In this document: piece by piece, positions 28,296 through 38,331 of the stretch
How the letters are laid out: each line of letters begins with the position of its first letter
Numbering within the stretch: position 1 is the stretch's first letter
NCBI RefSeq assembly: GCF_019669085.1
Contig: NZ_AP024401.1
Span: 310,001 to 374,000 of the forward strand
From: Borrelia sp. HM
GTDB taxonomy: Bacteria; Spirochaetota; Spirochaetia; Borreliales; Borreliaceae
DNA: 64,000 nucleotides
Reading direction: 5' to 3'
Position numbers and translations under genes: made by a program
Notes under the pieces: generated by a model
Told to the model about the DNA's origin: nothing
Databases searched by the model: none
Seen by the model: only the letters and a program-made list of their open reading frames with translations

Positions 28296-29380
28296 TAAAA
28301 TTCTCCAGGCTTTAATAAATAAAATTCATCAATACTCAAATTACTAGGAATATCACCATTTGTACGAACTAAATACATTTTAAAAGAATAAATGGTTTTA
28401 AAAAACTTCTTGAGTAAAAATGATTTGTTTTTTTTATAGTTATTGAAGAAGTTAAAAATAGAACCATGGATAACGACTTTATTAGACATATCAGAAAAAT
28501 TCTTAACAATATCTTCTATGAAAAAAAACATATTGGCCAAATAAATGAAATTATTAAAAAGAATACCTATCCTACCTTTTAGATAATTAACATAATTCAT
28601 CATAATAACCCTATCTCCTAAAATATGGTTTTTGTCCTCTAAACTCCACTTTGAATATATGGTATTAAATTTAGGATCTCTTACCAGATAATCATAAACA
28701 AAATCAAATTTAAAACTAATCTCAACATATTTTGAAAATATATAATTTGAACACCTGCTAACCAAGGCAATAAAATTTTTATGAGACATCTCTTTAAAAT
28801 TTTGAATTACATTCTCATAAACAGAATCACCATTTTTAGATAAAAAAGATTTATTATCCCAAAGTAAAATACTAGTACCTGTTGAAATCCAATATTCATT
28901 CTTATTATAATGCCTAAGCATGCCATCAAAAACACTAACAAAATAACTATTAAAATATTCACAATTGACATAAAATTTTGAAGGAACATCAGTCGCAAAA
29001 AAATAATTATTTATATCAACAGAAAATGAAGAACCTTTAATAACCTCATAAACAACAACATCTAAGCTACCTTTAAATAAATAAATTTTTGCATTTTGAA
29101 CATCTTTAAGAGAAGAATAATAAATAAGGCTATGAGTGTTAGAATGTAGAGTTAAATCTGATGAAACGCCATTGATACCATACAAGCCTATCTTAATTTT
29201 AGAATTATCTCCAACCTCAATAAAATCATACTCAAAAATTTCATCTCCCAAATCTAATTTAACAGAAATAGCATTTCTTATAACGTTAATTTGACCTTCT
29301 ATTTCTTTAACAGATGCTACTTGAGAAAATAATACTACTTGAAAGAACAAAAGTAAAATAATAATAATATATGATTTCAA
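28295..29380 (-). CDS. Exported FecR-domain-like protein
   Basis: The 361-residue product has a cleavable signal (SYIIIILLLFFQVVLFSQVA). A FecR-like beta domain follows at roughly residues 22-165: VKEIEGQINVIR, LDLGDEIFEYDFIEVGDNSK and the later FKGSLDVVVYEVIKGSSFSV segment. FecR-type domains usually sit in the periplasm or bind peptidoglycan and often occur in spirochaete envelope proteins. The C-terminal half is helical and unrecognised. The start is TTG at 29380, with AGGAAG about eight bases upstream. A perfect TATAAT lies about 40 bases upstream. Confidence 0.72.
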   Translation of the reverse strand: MKSYIIIILLLFFQVVLFSQVASVKEIEGQINVIRNAISVKLDLGDEIFEYDFIEVGDNSKIKIGLYGINGVSSDLTLHSNTHSLIYYSSLKDVQNAKIYLFKGSLDVVVYEVIKGSSFSVDINNYFFATDVPSKFYVNCEYFNSYFVSVFDGMLRHYNKNEYWISTGTSILLWDNKSFLSKNGDSVYENVIQNFKEMSHKNFIALVSRCSNYIFSKYVEISFKFDFVYDYLVRDPKFNTIYSKWSLEDKNHILGDRVIMMNYVNYLKGRIGILFNNFIYLANMFFFIEDIVKNFSDMSNKVVIHGSIFNFFNNYKKNKSFLLKKFFKTIYSFKMYLVRTNGDIPSNLSIDEFYLLKPGEF

Positions 29381-29418
29381 AATTAAATCTTCCTCTTTTT
29401 TAAAATCTTATAAGCTTA

Positions 29419-29447
29419 ATTATATCTTTTTTAGAAATATTTACTAA
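29419..29447 (-). promoter_or_regulatory. Candidate promoter of the FecR-like gene
   Basis: On the minus strand a perfect TATAAT occupies 29424-29419, with TTAGTA 17 bases upstream (29447-29442), a half match to TTGACA. It is about 40 bases before the TTG start. Confidence 0.42.
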
Positions 29448-29587
29448 CTTTAATAAAAATGAAAAATACGCTATAATTCATTAAAAATGCAAAAATATTA
29501 TTTTTGCCAGGCCTGTTTTTAAAAAGATAAGGCATAATAAAAGTTACGATTTAAGTAGCTCTAACATAATATCAAAAGGATGTGACT

Positions 29588-29890
29588 ATGATTAAAAAAA
29601 TTAAATTATCATTTTTAATATTACATATACTTGTTTTTTCCTTAATTTCATGTTCAACCACTTCAGAGCAGCAATTAGATCAAGAAGAAAAAACATGTGG
29701 ATATAATAAATATTCAAAGTCATAATAAAATGGTTAAAGTATTGATTAAATAAAATGGATACGAGATGAAAGCAAAAAATTGTATTATGTCACATTAAAA
29801 TGTTATGCTGTTATAAGATGATATATAAAAATGAAAGAATTAAAAGAATTAATATCTAAACTAAAAAACAAATTTTTTAGCTTATTATAA
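29588..29890 (+). pseudogene. Decayed small lipoprotein gene
   Basis: An ATG at 29588 with AAAGGATG just upstream opens a lipoprotein signal (LHILVFSLISCSTTSEQQLD, lipobox LISC, Cys22). This frame stops after 45 codons at 29725. A +1 shift in the A-run near 29687-29693 continues as HVDIINIQSHNKMVKVLIK to a stop at 29751. The original frame then resumes with IKWIRDESKKLYYVTLKCYA, crosses one TGA at 29819 and ends with [19 protein letters not shown] and TAA at 29890. The pattern is that of a roughly 100-residue lipoprotein gene broken by two small shifts and a stop. The 45-residue product could still be made. The 5' part of the gap (29448-29587) holds no gene I can see. Confidence 0.6.
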
Positions 29891-29919
29891 TCAATATACC
29901 ATATAGAAAGGATGTATTT

Positions 29920-31044
29920 ATGATACAAAAAAACAAATTATTATTTTTAGTGTTATCTATATCCGCTCTTTTCCTAGTTTCATGTGTAACCTCTCAGGAA
30001 GATAAAAAAAATAAAAACTCAAAAATTTCAACTAAGGAAACAGGGGATATAAGAAAAGATATTGAAGAAATCAAAAATGGAATCATAAGAGAGCGGGGAG
30101 ATCTTTTTTACTCTGAAGAATTTAACGAAGCTGAAAGGCTTGAAAAAAACATGGAAGCAAAATTTGCTAAAAATATGATTAAAGAAGGTAATAAAACTGC
30201 TCTAAAAGTATTAGAAAGGTATAAAAATATCGCAAAAGATACAATAGAAAAAAAAGAAAAAATAAACTACCTGAAAAATAATATTGAAAAATACCTAAAT
30301 GATGCTGAAATTAATGAAGCATATATATGGATTCCATTAGAAATCGATGAAGTAAATAACTTATATTTCGAAGCAACAAGAAAATATAAAATGTATGACA
30401 TCGAACATTCCCTTGAAATGTATAGTAAAGCATTTAATAGGGCACAACAAGCTGCTAAAAAAGCAAAAGAAGCACGAGCTATTAAAGAAACAGATGAAAG
30501 AATGTACAAACAATTAAAAGCGTTAGAAGCTGCTTCTAATCTTCCCATCTATAACAACAACCAACTCATTAAGCCTTCACCATGGAATGGAAGAACTCTA
30601 CTTAAGGATCAAGGCAAATATATAAACCTTTTAGACTATGAAAGCAATCATCCTTATTTATTTGGAGATGCGACTCCAATAGTACTTGCTTATGAAGAAA
30701 CAGCTAAGGAAGTGCAAAAATCAGATTCAACTAAATTTAAAACTCTTCAGCTTATTGAAAAAGCTAGACAATTATGGAAACAAGGCCTTGAAGCTAAAAA
30801 TCTTAATAACCTTAGACTTGCAAATGAATTATTTTTAGATTCTGCAAGATATTTAAAGGCTTATGAAAGCAATGCAAGTAAAGAACTATATATAATTAAA
30901 ATTAGAAACACCTTATGGGGCATTTCTAAAAAATTATATAACGATCCTTATTTATGGCCAAAAATTTGGTTTGCAAACAGACAAAAAATTCAAAATCCAG
31001 ATCTAATACATGAAAACTGGAAAATAATAATTCCTTCTAAATAA
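29920..31044 (+). CDS. LysM-domain lipoprotein (BB0323-type)
   Basis: The 374-residue protein has a lipoprotein signal ending [11 protein letters not shown] (Cys22), a long charged helical region (about 45-185) and a C-terminal LysM domain (about 325-374) with [20 protein letters not shown] and a final NWKIIIPS. LysM binds peptidoglycan. The B. burgdorferi protein at this position, BB0323, is known to be needed for outer-membrane integrity, cell fission and mouse infection, and is processed by proteolysis. AGAAAGGATG precedes the ATG. A T-rich hairpin follows the stop. Confidence 0.88.
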   Translation: MIQKNKLLFLVLSISALFLVSCVTSQEDKKNKNSKISTKETGDIRKDIEEIKNGIIRERGDLFYSEEFNEAERLEKNMEAKFAKNMIKEGNKTALKVLERYKNIAKDTIEKKEKINYLKNNIEKYLNDAEINEAYIWIPLEIDEVNNLYFEATRKYKMYDIEHSLEMYSKAFNRAQQAAKKAKEARAIKETDERMYKQLKALEAASNLPIYNNNQLIKPSPWNGRTLLKDQGKYINLLDYESNHPYLFGDATPIVLAYEETAKEVQKSDSTKFKTLQLIEKARQLWKQGLEAKNLNNLRLANELFLDSARYLKAYESNASKELYIIKIRNTLWGISKKLYNDPYLWPKIWFANRQKIQNPDLIHENWKIIIPSK

Positions 31045-31050
31045 AAAATA

Positions 31051-31089
31051 AAAAAAGAAAATGAGCATATAAGCTTGTTTTCTTTTTTT
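31051..31089 (+). terminator. Hairpin terminator after the LysM lipoprotein gene
   Basis: AAAAAAGAAAA (31051-31061) pairs with TTTTCTTTTTT (31078-31088), with an inner AGC/GCT pair around an ATATA-containing loop, and the right arm itself supplies the T-run. It begins seven bases after the stop. Confidence 0.65.
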
Positions 31090-31158
31090 AGATTTAATAG
31101 AATAAAATCTAAATCAAACATTTTAGTAAAAATTAATTATTAAATAAGAGAATAAAAA

Positions 31159-31518
31159 ATGAAAAAGCTAATTCTAACAAGTATAATATTCTTTTCCTGC
31201 TACACAGCAGCACATCTAGATAAGCAACTCACAAAAGAAACTCCTTACAGTATTTACTTAAGAGAAGCTCAAAAATCAACAAATGTTAATGACTACAGAT
31301 CTGCACTAAAGATATACAATAAAATGATTGAAAATCATAAAGACAATGAAAGTATTGTTGCTACTGGAAAGTACGAGATTGCATTTATATATTACATAAC
31401 CAATAAAAAAGAAATGGCAAAAAAGTTATTTCAAGAAATAATACAATCCAATATACAAAATCCAAAATGGATTACACCATTATCTAAAAAGATAATGGAA
31501 AAAATAAACAACAATTAA
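31159..31518 (+). CDS. bamD: BamD-like small lipoprotein (BB0324-type)
   Basis: The 119-residue protein has a lipoprotein signal ending IIFFSCYTA (Cys14) followed by two TPR-like helix pairs (VNDYRSALKIYNKMIENHKD and the segment IAFIYYITNKKEMAKKLFQE). In B. burgdorferi the BB0324 lipoprotein is reported as a BamA accessory protein similar to the N-terminal part of BamD. This protein is likewise much shorter than a full BamD (about 240 residues). It would act on the periplasmic face of the outer membrane in beta-barrel assembly. BamA is not in this window. Confidence 0.75.
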   Translation: MKKLILTSIIFFSCYTAAHLDKQLTKETPYSIYLREAQKSTNVNDYRSALKIYNKMIENHKDNESIVATGKYEIAFIYYITNKKEMAKKLFQEIIQSNIQNPKWITPLSKKIMEKINNN

Positions 31519-31554
31519 GCTAAAAAATAAATTATGATATTCAACTAATGAAAC

Positions 31555-32673
31555 TTAATTAAGTAATATTCCATAAATTATAATATCTTTTTCCTTAGCT
31601 GCTTTAATAACATCCTCATAAACTATAGGTCCTCTAGGATATTCATGAGGCGGTGCATCACCTAATACTATAATAAATCTATTATCTGCTTTCCAATCAA
31701 ACTGAGTAACAGCAGCATTAATACCTTCAAATACCGCCTCAGGATGATCTCCACCACCACCCACATTAAGATCTTCAAGTACAATATTTAAATATTCTTT
31801 ATTATTAAAATCAAAAGATCTCGTTAAAAAATCTTCAAGATAATCCTTATAAAATACAAAACCTATCCTATAAGATTTAAATTTATTTAGCTGAGACTCT
31901 ACCATATCAAACAGATGTTTCTTTAAAATTTCAATATGACTTTTCATACTTTCAGTCACATCAATAACAAAAACAAGATCTAAATCAGCAAGTGGATCTT
32001 CTGACTTTTCTAAAATGTCTTTTATTTTATCAATAATATCAAGTCCCTTGTCTGCAACAAGCACATCATCAGAAAATCTATGAAAAGATTCTTCTAAACT
32101 ACTATTAGGCTCTCTTGCATTTTCTAGCTGAGTGTCTCCAAAAAATAGCTCATAAGCATTATCTTTATATTTTCCTAAATAATCATTATATTTCTTCTCA
32201 AAAGTCCTAATTGAAAACCAAAAAGGTTCTTTATTTCTCTTAAGAACTTCTAAATTGATATCACCACTTCTTGTTGAAAAATCAGGAAACCCATATCTTA
32301 ATCTCTTAGGTATTAATATATGAAAAGCTTGTCCAAATTTTCTATTCTTTACAGGAGTAGAAGACGTTAATGATAAAAGACTTTTATTTTGAATAACTCT
32401 GCCATTCAAAATTCTAATTTCATCTCCATTAACATCATTATATTCTAATGTTCTAAATGAATAAGTAGAAACATCTTTACTCTTATCTGGAATTTCAAAA
32501 GACTCAGTTAAAATAACTGATTTAATATTTGGCTTTTTCCTAATAAAAAGATGAAAACCATCTTCATGAGCTTCAACATATACATCATCAATATCAATAC
32601 TTAAATCATCACCCATAGATGAAAACAAATTAAATACAATAAATAAGGAAACTATAAAGTAAGCTTTTTTCAT
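31555..32673 (-). CDS. Exported von Willebrand factor A-domain protein
   Basis: The 372-residue product has a signal peptide (KKAYFIVSLFIVFNLFSS), an N-terminal beta-rich part, and a C-terminal VWA domain from about residue 230. The metal-ion adhesion site is FVIDVTESM, that is DxTxS with D238, T240 and S242. It is followed by the conserved GGGGDHPEAVFEGINAAV (Asp and Glu of the VWA fold) and RFIIVLGDAPPHEYPRG. VWA domains mediate protein binding, usually extracytoplasmic. It follows flcA by 65 bases on the same strand. The ATG at 32673 has AAGGG upstream. Partner unknown. Confidence 0.85.
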   Translation of the reverse strand: MKKAYFIVSLFIVFNLFSSMGDDLSIDIDDVYVEAHEDGFHLFIRKKPNIKSVILTESFEIPDKSKDVSTYSFRTLEYNDVNGDEIRILNGRVIQNKSLLSLTSSTPVKNRKFGQAFHILIPKRLRYGFPDFSTRSGDINLEVLKRNKEPFWFSIRTFEKKYNDYLGKYKDNAYELFFGDTQLENAREPNSSLEESFHRFSDDVLVADKGLDIIDKIKDILEKSEDPLADLDLVFVIDVTESMKSHIEILKKHLFDMVESQLNKFKSYRIGFVFYKDYLEDFLTRSFDFNNKEYLNIVLEDLNVGGGGDHPEAVFEGINAAVTQFDWKADNRFIIVLGDAPPHEYPRGPIVYEDVIKAAKEKDIIIYGILLN

Positions 32674-32738
32674 ATAAACCCTTACAAATTAATCATTTAA
32701 CCTTACCCATACTCTTAACAATCAATTTCATCAAAAAT

Positions 32739-35603
32739 TTAAAGATTATCAGATAAATTATCATAAAACAAAACTTTCGAAATAACAAAATTATTCTTAA
32801 AAATATCTCTAAGATTTAAGCTAGCAAGATCTTTTTTAGCTGTCTTAACCATATCATCACGATTTAATAGATCAAAAATTCTAGAAGATTCGGTCAAATG
32901 AGCAACTCCTGAATTAAAAAGGCTACTATCTTTAACAATACTAGTTCCACCCTTATTATCACTACCAAGAGATGCCACTACCTCAACAACTCCAAGATTA
33001 TTGTAAATCTCAATTTCTCTGATCAACAAATTTCTATGATAATCATTTTCGTTAGGTTTAAAATTCAAAATGCTAGACTTTTCTGATTCTAAATTTTGCA
33101 ATACTCTTAAATAATAACTTCTAGAAGCTTCTAAATCACCCATTTTATAAAGAACAGATCCAATTGAATTTAAAACTTTATCACTATTCGCAAATCCAGA
33201 CATATTCTCAACTTTAAATAAACAAGACAATGCATCTTTATAATTATGCTCCTTATAATTGAGCAATGCTAATTTATAATAAATATCTGGTGAATTAACA
33301 CCTTCATCTATTGCCATATTATAAGAAGATATAGCTGATTTAAAACCATTTAAAGTTTTAAGAATATCCCCTTGCTTCTCATAAATTAAAGCAAGCTCTC
33401 TGGAAACTTTAACAAGTTCATTTTTTTTATAAAAATCATATTCATTTAAAGCTAAACTCATAATATTACTTGCTTTAAGTGTATCATTTTCCATCTCATA
33501 AATCTCTGATAAAAGCCTATAAGCAATTATCTTTTCAGCAAAATTTTCAATTAAATTTTCCTGTCTAAAGCTATTTAATGCTGTTAACAAATATCCTTCC
33601 GATTTTTTAAAATCACCCATATAATAAAAATATCTACCACTTTCAAAAAGAGCTTTGTTATAATCAGGATTCTTAATCAAAACTCTTCTAAGAATATATT
33701 CAATTTCCGAATTAAGATTAATATCATTTAAAACATCGGAAATATTTTTGCCATCACCTGTCTTAAAATTAGAAAATTCTTTACTAAGTAAGTCCATTTG
33801 AGCACTAAAATATTTAAGATTTCTAGAAAGAGCATTTATTCTTTTATGATAAACTTTAAACTCAATATATTTGTCTATTAATGTCTTAGCATACTTAGTA
33901 TAAACTACCTCATCAATATCTAATTTAGAATTTGCCTTAATAAAGGCATTTACATTTTCTGATTCTCTCTCTGCACCAGCTTCAATATAAACATTAAAAA
34001 GCTTAAATAAAATTTCCTTCTTGCGACCATATTTTGAAAGTAAAATAGTGTAACTATTAATGCTATCTTTGTAATAGATAGGCTCTAGTTGAGCCCATTG
34101 AAAATAATTATCACCTTTAGCCATTAAGGCTTCATAATCATAAAGAGAATAAGATATAACTTCATCTAAAATTGAATTGGCATCAGCATATTCACCAAGC
34201 CTAATTTTCATAGAAGCATAAGATATATAACCATCCCTATCAAAATTTTTACGTCTTCTCTTAGAGGCATCCTCAGAAAATGGGTCAATAGTAAATAACT
34301 CTTCATATTTCTCCTCAGCACTATCAAAATCCCTTACATCTTCAAAAGCCTTAGCATAAGTAATAAACCAATGTTTGCTAGGTTGCATATAATATGCATC
34401 TTTAAAAGTAGCCTTAGCAAGTTCTTTCTTATTTTTATATATGTAAGATATTCCTTCTTTATACTTTCTATCAGATGCAATATAAAAAAACATAACATCA
34501 ACTAAAAAATAAAAAGACAAAAAAGTTAAAATAATAAAAATAGACGCTATTTTTATTATTGGCATTAAAGCTTGAGAAGCTCTATAGCTAAATTTTTTTT
34601 CAAGCTTGCTAAATTCCTCTGACTTATAATACATAACGGGCAATTTGACAGAACGACCAATAATGTCTCCAACAAATTTAGCGATAAACTTAAGCCCTTT
34701 CGTATTTTGCTCAACAAGATCAATTAATGCCTCAATTTTATATTTAGAGACATTATCTAACATTAAAGCCTCAGCAACAGCAATTCTCAAATTTCTAGGA
34801 TAAGAGTTCAAATTCTTAAAAAACAAATTATAATTAATTTGAACACTATTCTCATCTAAGGATTTATCATTATCATCTCTTAATAGTTTAGAATAATTTG
34901 AAGTATTAGGAACATGATTATCTTCTTGCGCATCAAGAGCATCCAAATTCTCATCAAAAGCATTTGCATTATTGTTATTGTCAGGGATTTCTATCTGATT
35001 AATTGTTTTATCTGATTCATTTAAAATACCAATAACACTATCAAAATCAAAAGCATCATTGCTATTAGTTATAGAATCTTGAGCTAAATCATTATCGATC
35101 TCACTATCAATAGACCCTTCAGAATTTAATAAATTTGAATCCAAATTATTTCTTAGATCTACATTTTGCAAATCATCAGAATTATCTAAATTCAAATTCA
35201 TGGCATCATCTATACCAATAGAATTATCATCAAGAACTTTTGCAAGATTTTCTTCTAGTTCAGAACTTAAAACATCAAAATCATTATCTAAATCATTAAA
35301 TTCAGAATCAATATCTATTTTATTAGAATCTTTTAAAATTTCACTTTCATTTGCAATGCGTTCCTGTTCCTCCTCACTATCAAGGTGACCAAGAATTGTA
35401 TCTAAATCAAGTTCGTCCTCAGATTCTTCTTCTAGACCTATAATATTGTCTTTGCCTTCTTCTTCCCAAGGAACAATAACCTCCCCATCCTTTGGAGGCT
35501 CAATATCCATTTTTATACCAAAAAGTTCTTTTTTAGCTCTTTCATCAGAAATATTGTCAAGAATTTCTTTTTTAAACTTATTTATTTTTTCTACATCAGG
35601 CAT
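32739..35603 (-). CDS. flcA: Flagellar collar protein FlcA (BB0326-type)
   Basis: The 954-residue protein has an acidic, Asn/Asp-rich, probably disordered region (about 1-255), a short helical part, one membrane helix at about 346-378 (IIKIASIFIILTFLSFYFLV) and many TPR repeats to about residue 900, for example DFDSAEEKYEELFTIDPFSE and NPDYNKALFESGRYFYYMGD. The B. burgdorferi protein at this position, BB0326, is the periplasmic flagellar collar protein FlcA, needed for collar and stator assembly. Length and layout agree. It follows the acyltransferase-like gene by 15 bases. Confidence 0.88.
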   Translation of the reverse strand: MPDVEKINKFKKEILDNISDERAKKELFGIKMDIEPPKDGEVIVPWEEEGKDNIIGLEEESEDELDLDTILGHLDSEEEQERIANESEILKDSNKIDIDSEFNDLDNDFDVLSSELEENLAKVLDDNSIGIDDAMNLNLDNSDDLQNVDLRNNLDSNLLNSEGSIDSEIDNDLAQDSITNSNDAFDFDSVIGILNESDKTINQIEIPDNNNNANAFDENLDALDAQEDNHVPNTSNYSKLLRDDNDKSLDENSVQINYNLFFKNLNSYPRNLRIAVAEALMLDNVSKYKIEALIDLVEQNTKGLKFIAKFVGDIIGRSVKLPVMYYKSEEFSKLEKKFSYRASQALMPIIKIASIFIILTFLSFYFLVDVMFFYIASDRKYKEGISYIYKNKKELAKATFKDAYYMQPSKHWFITYAKAFEDVRDFDSAEEKYEELFTIDPFSEDASKRRRKNFDRDGYISYASMKIRLGEYADANSILDEVISYSLYDYEALMAKGDNYFQWAQLEPIYYKDSINSYTILLSKYGRKKEILFKLFNVYIEAGAERESENVNAFIKANSKLDIDEVVYTKYAKTLIDKYIEFKVYHKRINALSRNLKYFSAQMDLLSKEFSNFKTGDGKNISDVLNDINLNSEIEYILRRVLIKNPDYNKALFESGRYFYYMGDFKKSEGYLLTALNSFRQENLIENFAEKIIAYRLLSEIYEMENDTLKASNIMSLALNEYDFYKKNELVKVSRELALIYEKQGDILKTLNGFKSAISSYNMAIDEGVNSPDIYYKLALLNYKEHNYKDALSCLFKVENMSGFANSDKVLNSIGSVLYKMGDLEASRSYYLRVLQNLESEKSSILNFKPNENDYHRNLLIREIEIYNNLGVVEVVASLGSDNKGGTSIVKDSSLFNSGVAHLTESSRIFDLLNRDDMVKTAKKDLASLNLRDIFKNNFVISKVLFYDNLSDNL

Positions 35604-35618
35604 AGTATAATAAAAATC

Positions 35619-36512
35619 CTAATTCAAACTATTATATATTTTGGCCCCCATTTCATGAAGAACCTCAAAACGCTTTTCTAAATCATCAGCAATTCTAGAA
35701 CCTAAAAGCTCTTTTGTTGGTTCTAAACCTTCTTGATTTAACTGCTCTGAAATTAAATTTTTATACTCAAATATGTCTAATACTTCTGTTGAATTATACA
35801 CAAGAATATCTTCTTTAAAAAGATCACAAGACATATCTTCATTTGGAGAAACTTCAAGGACATTACCATTAATACTAACCATGACAAAATAATCAAAAAG
35901 CTTAAAATAACCTAAAACTCCTGAAATTATTTTTTTAGTCTCAGGTCTACCCTTTCTATATCTTGTGGCTGTTGGAAAAATAAGAATTATATGTCCACTG
36001 GTCTTTTTATCTACAATATATTTCATAGAATTAGCATTAAAAACTCGTCTCTCTCTAACCTTTTCACGCTCAACTCCAACAAACGAATGCGGAGGATAAA
36101 TAAATATTACGCTATAACCCAAAGATAAAGTTTTAACAAATAAACTGTCTTGAAAAAGCTTAACACCAGCTACAGGAATAATGTGATCTGCAACTTCTTT
36201 ATAATTCATTCTATTAAGCAAAAATTGAAAGCAAGGAAAATCAAGATTACTATAATGTTCCATTAATATAATTGAAGACTTTCCAGATTTAGATTTTTCA
36301 TAAAGCTCTAAAATATTTTGAATACCAATAATAGTAGAACTATCTTTAAGAAGCCTTTTGATCATAGTATCAACCAAATTCCTACTAACAGGATCGCCTT
36401 CATGATAAAAATCATTCAAACAATTTACATTTTCAATAGCCTTAAATCTACTAAAAAATTCATTCTCAATATCTTTGAAATATTTATTAAAACTTTCATT
36501 ATGTATAAACAT
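35619..36512 (-). CDS. PlsC-like glycerol-phosphate acyltransferase domain protein
   Basis: The 297-residue protein has the acyltransferase HX4D motif (MEHYSNLDFPCF, His and Asp in place) near residue 80, a hydrophobic stretch ILMEHYS before it, and a later FPTATRYRKGRPETK block that resembles the substrate-binding motif of PlsC/PlsB. Such enzymes acylate glycerol-3-phosphate or lysophospholipid at the membrane. No strong membrane helix is visible. The ATG at 36512 has AAGGAAT upstream. It heads the run leading to flcA and the VWA gene, a neighbourhood that does not explain the lipid role. Confidence 0.75.
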   Translation of the reverse strand: MFIHNESFNKYFKDIENEFFSRFKAIENVNCLNDFYHEGDPVSRNLVDTMIKRLLKDSSTIIGIQNILELYEKSKSGKSSIILMEHYSNLDFPCFQFLLNRMNYKEVADHIIPVAGVKLFQDSLFVKTLSLGYSVIFIYPPHSFVGVEREKVRERRVFNANSMKYIVDKKTSGHIILIFPTATRYRKGRPETKKIISGVLGYFKLFDYFVMVSINGNVLEVSPNEDMSCDLFKEDILVYNSTEVLDIFEYKNLISEQLNQEGLEPTKELLGSRIADDLEKRFEVLHEMGAKIYNSLN

Positions 36513-36689
36513 AAAACTCTATTCCTTAAAGTTATTAGAAATAATATACTAGTAAATCAACAATATTTCTTGTAAATAGTTACATGAAAAACATTTTCCT
36601 TTAATTATACTTTATTTATTTATCAAATTAAAGTAAAATCCATTCAAGTACGTTAAACAAAATTCATAAATACTTTAGGAGAATGAGTT

Positions 36690-38279
36690 ATGAAACATAG
36701 AACCATAATTCCTTTATTACTTTTTACTATATCATTAATTTCTTGTTCAAGTGACGAATACAAAAATAAGATAACATTTAGAGTTACAAATGAAGCTGAG
36801 CCTGATTCACTTGATCCTCAACTTGCTACTTCTGTTCAATCATTTAACATAATTGTAAACACATTTTTAGGACTAACAGTAAGAAATACTCAAACTGGTG
36901 GATATAAACCAGGGCTAGCCAAATCTTGGGATATTTCTGATAATGGTCTTGTATATACTCTTCACTTAAGAGAAGGTCTTATTTGGAGTGATGGAGTTCC
37001 CATTACTGCTGAGGGTATCCGAAAGTCTTACCTGAGAATTTTAAACAAAGAAACAGGTTCACAATATGTTGATATTGTTAAATCAACTATAAAAAATGCA
37101 CAAAATTATTTCGAAGGTAAAATATCAGAATCCGAACTTGGTATTAAAGCTATAGATAATAATACTTTAGAAATAACTTTAGATACTCCAAAACCTTATT
37201 TTCTTGATATGCTAGTACACCAAACATTTATACCAGTACCAATTCATGCTATTGAAAAATATGGAAAAGACTGGACAAAACCTGAAAATATTGTAGTAAG
37301 CGGTGCATACAAATTAAAAGAAAGAATACCCAATGAAAAAATAGTACTTAAAAAAAATGAGAAATACTATAATACTTCAAATGTTGAAATAGATGAAGTT
37401 ATATTTTATCAAGTACAAGGCAACACTGCTTATAACATGTACATAAATGATGAACTTGATTTCCTTATGAAAGTAGCATCAGACTATTTAGATGAAGCTA
37501 GAATAAGAAATGATTACTATTCTTATCCTGTAAACAGAGTAGTATACGTGGCATTCAACACTACTGTTAAACCACTTGATAATGTAAAAGTTAGAGAAGC
37601 TTTAACCCTTGCAATTGACAGAGAATCACTAAGCAAAATTACTCTAAAAGGTCAATCACAACCAACAAGAAACTTAACACCACCATTTGAACACTACTCT
37701 TATGGCAAAAAACTAGAATTATTTGATCCTAAGAGGGCAAAAAAACTACTAGCTGAAGCTGGTTATCCTGATGGTATAGGTTTTCCTACGCTTAAATATA
37801 AGACTGCACAACGCGATGAAATGGCAAAAACTGCAGAATTTTTACAAGAACAATTAAAAAGAATACTAAATATTAATATAGAGATTGAAATTGAAGAATG
37901 GAATACTTTCCTAGGTAGCAGATCCATGGGCAATTATCAAACTTCATTCATGGGATGGACAGGAGATTATACAGACCCATTAACATTCCTTGAAAGTCTA
38001 TTTACAACAGAAAATCAAGGATTTGGAGCATACGGATATTCAAATAAAGAGTATGATAATTTAATAAAACAATCTAATTCCGTGCAAGATCCACTAAAAA
38101 GACAAGACATTCTAAGAAAAGCTGAATCAATTATTATAGAAAAAGATTTCCCAGTAGCTCCACTCTCAGTACTTAAATCATACTATCTATTTAGACATGA
38201 CAAATGGACAGGATGGACTCCTAATGTTTCAGAATGTTATATTTATGAAGAAATAAAACATCAAAAAGAAAATAATTAA
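36690..38279 (+). CDS. oppA: Oligopeptide-binding lipoprotein OppA (first copy)
   Basis: OppA captures peptides in the periplasm for OppBCDF import. The 529-residue protein has a lipoprotein signal ending FTISLISCSSDEYKN (Cys19) and the SBP family 5 pattern throughout: EAEPDSLDPQLATS, YKPGLAKSWDISDNGLVYTL, WSDGVPITAEG, VREALTLAIDRESL, FMGWTGDYTDPLTFLESLF and an end near TGWTPNVSE. The ATG follows TTTAGGAGAATGAGTT. The 177-base upstream gap, shared with the divergent acyltransferase gene, holds TATACT at 36606 but no clear -35. A strong hairpin follows the stop, so this copy can be expressed alone. Confidence 0.96.
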   Translation: MKHRTIIPLLLFTISLISCSSDEYKNKITFRVTNEAEPDSLDPQLATSVQSFNIIVNTFLGLTVRNTQTGGYKPGLAKSWDISDNGLVYTLHLREGLIWSDGVPITAEGIRKSYLRILNKETGSQYVDIVKSTIKNAQNYFEGKISESELGIKAIDNNTLEITLDTPKPYFLDMLVHQTFIPVPIHAIEKYGKDWTKPENIVVSGAYKLKERIPNEKIVLKKNEKYYNTSNVEIDEVIFYQVQGNTAYNMYINDELDFLMKVASDYLDEARIRNDYYSYPVNRVVYVAFNTTVKPLDNVKVREALTLAIDRESLSKITLKGQSQPTRNLTPPFEHYSYGKKLELFDPKRAKKLLAEAGYPDGIGFPTLKYKTAQRDEMAKTAEFLQEQLKRILNINIEIEIEEWNTFLGSRSMGNYQTSFMGWTGDYTDPLTFLESLFTTENQGFGAYGYSNKEYDNLIKQSNSVQDPLKRQDILRKAESIIIEKDFPVAPLSVLKSYYLFRHDKWTGWTPNVSECYIYEEIKHQKENN

Positions 38280-38288
38280 CAATAATTA

Positions 38289-38331
38289 TAAAAACTACCA
38301 TTTCTACAGACTATAGGAATGGTAGTTTTTT
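38289..38331 (+). terminator. Strong hairpin terminator between the two oppA genes
   Basis: AAAACTACCATT (38291-38302) pairs with AATGGTAGTTTT (38319-38330), extended inward by TCTA/TATAGG pairs with one G-T. The stem is followed by a T-run. The remaining intergenic DNA to 38531 contains a TATACT at 38455 that may serve the next oppA, without a clear -35. Confidence 0.85.
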
